63,628 nucleotides of DNA. Origin: an uncultured Clostridia bacterium (GTDB taxonomy: Bacteria > Bacillota > Clostridia > Saccharofermentanales > Saccharofermentanaceae). This document shows positions 61,870-63,628 of this stretch, piece after piece. The notes below the pieces were generated by a model. It had not been told where the DNA came from and searched no databases. It saw only the letters and a list, made by a program, of their open reading frames with translations. Each line of letters begins with the position of its first letter. Position 1 is the stretch's first letter. A program made the position numbers and the translations under genes. Where the stretch lies: positions 1 to 63,628 of the forward strand of contig CAMVGO010000007.1 in the NCBI GenBank assembly GCA_947167045.1, written 5' to 3'.

Positions 61870-63534
61870 TCAGTCAATCGTGTAAGCAACTCTGTTAAGC
61901 TCGCTGACCGTCGTAATACCTTCAAGTACGAGGTCTCTTGCGGAATCCTGAAGCATCTGGGTGCCTTCAGAGATTGCGAGCTGACGCATCTCATCTTCAC
62001 TTGCTCTCTTCTCGAGCAACGCCTTCATCTTTCTAGTAATTATTACGATCTCATGGATCGCAATACGTCCCTTATATCCCTTCTCGTTGCAATCCGTGCA
62101 GCCCTTACCGTGATAGAGCTTCTGACCCGGATCGAGTCTGAGATATTCTCTGTCAGATTCATCCGGATCGTAAGCCTCTCTGCAGTTTGTGCAGATACGA
62201 CGAACGAGACGCTGGGATACAACACCGACAAGAGCCGAGGAAACCATGTAAGGCTCGAGGCCCATATCGATAAGACGGTTGATCGATGAAACAGCATCGT
62301 TGGTGTGGATTGTACTGAAAACAAGGTGTCCGGTGATCGCAGCTCTCATTGCGATCTCTGCAGTCTCACCGTCACGGATCTCACCGACGAGGACGATATC
62401 AGGGTCCTGACGCAAGATAGATCTCAAGCCGCTTGCGAAAGTCATTCCCGCCTTAGCGTTAACCTGAACCTGATTCAATCCGGGGATCCTGATCTCTACA
62501 GGGTCCTCAACTGTGATGATATTAACTTCATCGGTATTTTTTTCTGAAAGGAGTGTATAAAGTGTGGTCGTCTTACCTGATCCTGTAGGACCTGAGATAA
62601 GAACGATTCCCTGAGGTATCTTGATCATCCTGTCGATCATCTCGTTATTTCTGTCACTGATACCGAGATATGATCTGTTAAGGTTTGCGTCATTCTTCGC
62701 CAGGATACGGATAACGGTCTTTTCACCGGTAACGCACGGAAGTATGGATACACGCATATCCACGTCCTCGCCGTTGATCGTTGTGGTGATACGTCCGTCC
62801 TGAGGGATACGCTTCTCGGCGATGTTCATACCGCCTAAGATCTTGATTCTTGTTGTGATGGCATCCTTGGCAGAGATAGGGTTGCTCATAACCTCCTGCA
62901 TGACACCGTCGATACGGATACGGACTCTAACACGGTCTTCCAAAGGCTCAATATGGATATCGGAAGAACCTGAACGGATCGCGTAGTCGATCATTGAATT
63001 AACGAGCTTAACTACCGGCGCGCTGTTAACGGCTTCGGAAAGCTCATTGTCGTTATCGAGACTGTCGTTTTCCATGCTCGTGCCGAGTTCTTCGGCGGCC
63101 TTGGCGGCACTCTCTTTACCATAATTTACTTTAATGGCATCAACGATGGAGGAATGAGTCGCAAGCATCAGAGAGATCTGATAACCGGTCTGGAACTGGA
63201 GCTCGTCTTCTATCGTAATATTCATCGGGTCATCGATTGCGACGACCAGATAGTCATTGTCAAATCCTATCGGGAAAACAATATTCTCTTCGCAGAACTT
63301 CTGTGTAAGCAACGCTGTGGCTTTAGGGTCAACATCGATACCTGACAGATCGATAATCGGATAATTGTACTGGCTTGAAACAGCTCTCAAAATGTCGAAT
63401 TCCGACATCAAGCCACTCTCTACGATAACCTCTCCCAAGCGTTTTCCGGATTCCTTTTGAACGCTGAGGACTTCTGCAAGTTCAGTAGCATTTAGGAAGC
63501 CGCTTTCGACCAGAATATCACCTAATCTCTTCAT
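61870..63534 (-). CDS. pilB: PilB/GspE, type IV pilus extension ATPase
   Basis: 554 residues, ATG with GGGAGGG site. PilB powers pilus assembly. Two N-terminal MshEN-type motifs (RLGDILVESGFLNATELAEV and, at 32, RLGEVIVESGLMSEFDILRA), which in other PilB/MshE proteins bind cyclic di-GMP; then the GspE core with Walker A GPTGSGKTTT (315-324), Walker B QDPDIVLVGEIRD (376-388) and a four-Cys zinc motif (C448, C451, C479, C482). First gene of the pilus locus. The 94 bases upstream show no confident promoter. Confidence 0.94.
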   Translation of the reverse strand: MKRLGDILVESGFLNATELAEVLSVQKESGKRLGEVIVESGLMSEFDILRAVSSQYNYPIIDLSGIDVDPKATALLTQKFCEENIVFPIGFDNDYLVVAIDDPMNITIEDELQFQTGYQISLMLATHSSIVDAIKVNYGKESAAKAAEELGTSMENDSLDNDNELSEAVNSAPVVKLVNSMIDYAIRSGSSDIHIEPLEDRVRVRIRIDGVMQEVMSNPISAKDAITTRIKILGGMNIAEKRIPQDGRITTTINGEDVDMRVSILPCVTGEKTVIRILAKNDANLNRSYLGISDRNNEMIDRMIKIPQGIVLISGPTGSGKTTTLYTLLSEKNTDEVNIITVEDPVEIRIPGLNQVQVNAKAGMTFASGLRSILRQDPDIVLVGEIRDGETAEIAMRAAITGHLVFSTIHTNDAVSSINRLIDMGLEPYMVSSALVGVVSQRLVRRICTNCREAYDPDESDREYLRLDPGQKLYHGKGCTDCNEKGYKGRIAIHEIVIITRKMKALLEKRASEDEMRQLAISEGTQMLQDSARDLVLEGITTVSELNRVAYTID

Positions 63535-63628
63535 CGAACCCTCCCGATTTTTGTCTCAAAATATACGCTCAGAAATGCACACAAAACAGACAGGCGCACT
63601 TCGCCCAAGCATAGATGTTAGAACTATA

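Overview
The window is a gene-dense piece (no gene-free gap reaches 300 bases; the longest are about 180) of a chromosome from a low-to-medium-GC, single-membrane Bacillota, most likely an anaerobic member of Clostridia near the Ruminococcus/Saccharofermentans type. The evidence is strong GGAGG-type ribosome binding sites, TTGACA/TATAAT promoters, frequent TTG starts, LL-diaminopimelate aminotransferase (DapL), type II pantothenate kinase, HemZ, KtrAB, Pta-AckA fermentation genes, choline-binding-type wall repeats, and a type IV pilus locus without an outer-membrane secretin. The genus is an inference. No phage, transposon, CRISPR or rRNA was seen; the only tRNA is tRNA-Pro(UGG).

Layout. 1-7.6 kb (minus strand): the start of a class V aminotransferase, a large membrane protein with a degenerate PP2C domain inside and a LysM-like domain outside, a DUF885 lipoprotein, and a degenerate adenylate-forming protein. 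7.8-11.2 kb (plus): dapL, radA, ispD. 11.2-16.3 kb (minus): an mrp / thioredoxin-like lipoprotein / ispF operon, then an operon of oxidoreductase, queT, a small-domain rRNA-type methyltransferase and a CmpB-type membrane protein. 16.4 kb: a plus-strand EamA transporter. 17.3-36.0 kb (minus): a long run of nearly touching genes (pcrA, dgt, yfbR-like, glucosaminidase, cohesin-like protein, gtrA, folC, a membrane protein, thrC, carA, a carB-dapF fusion, HAD phosphatase). 36.1-38.2 kb (plus): ktrB-ktrA. 38.2-43.8 kb (minus): a repeat-containing wall-binding protein, ackA, pta and a membrane protein of unknown role. 43.9-46.9 kb: tmcAL, rpsT, an rRNA/tRNA methyltransferase, a small membrane protein and tRNA-Pro. 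46.9-54.2 kb (minus): an acyltransferase, a tandem cNMP-binding protein, and an overlapping operon coaW-DUF1624-DUF3810-hemZ-plsC. 54.3-63.5 kb (minus): a type IV pilus locus pilB-pilT-pilC-pilM-pilN-like-pilO-like-pilin plus three further prepilins.

How it fits together. DapL makes LL-diaminopimelate and the DapF part of the CarB-DapF fusion epimerises it to meso-diaminopimelate for peptidoglycan; thrC and carA sit in the same cluster, so amino acid, pyrimidine and wall-precursor synthesis are physically joined. IspD and IspF are convergent neighbours in the MEP pathway. Pta-AckA makes acetate and ATP, and the adjacent TmcAL consumes acetate and ATP to modify tRNA-Met. Several surface proteins (glucosaminidase, cohesin-like protein, wall-binding repeat protein, DUF885 lipoprotein) and the pilus suggest an organism adapted to attach to solid substrates; that is inference.

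The most unusual items are the single-frame CarB-DapF fusion, the pseudo-PP2C/LysM receptor-like protein, two headless pilins of about 60 mature residues with their own promoters, and a PilN-like protein with an added outer domain.
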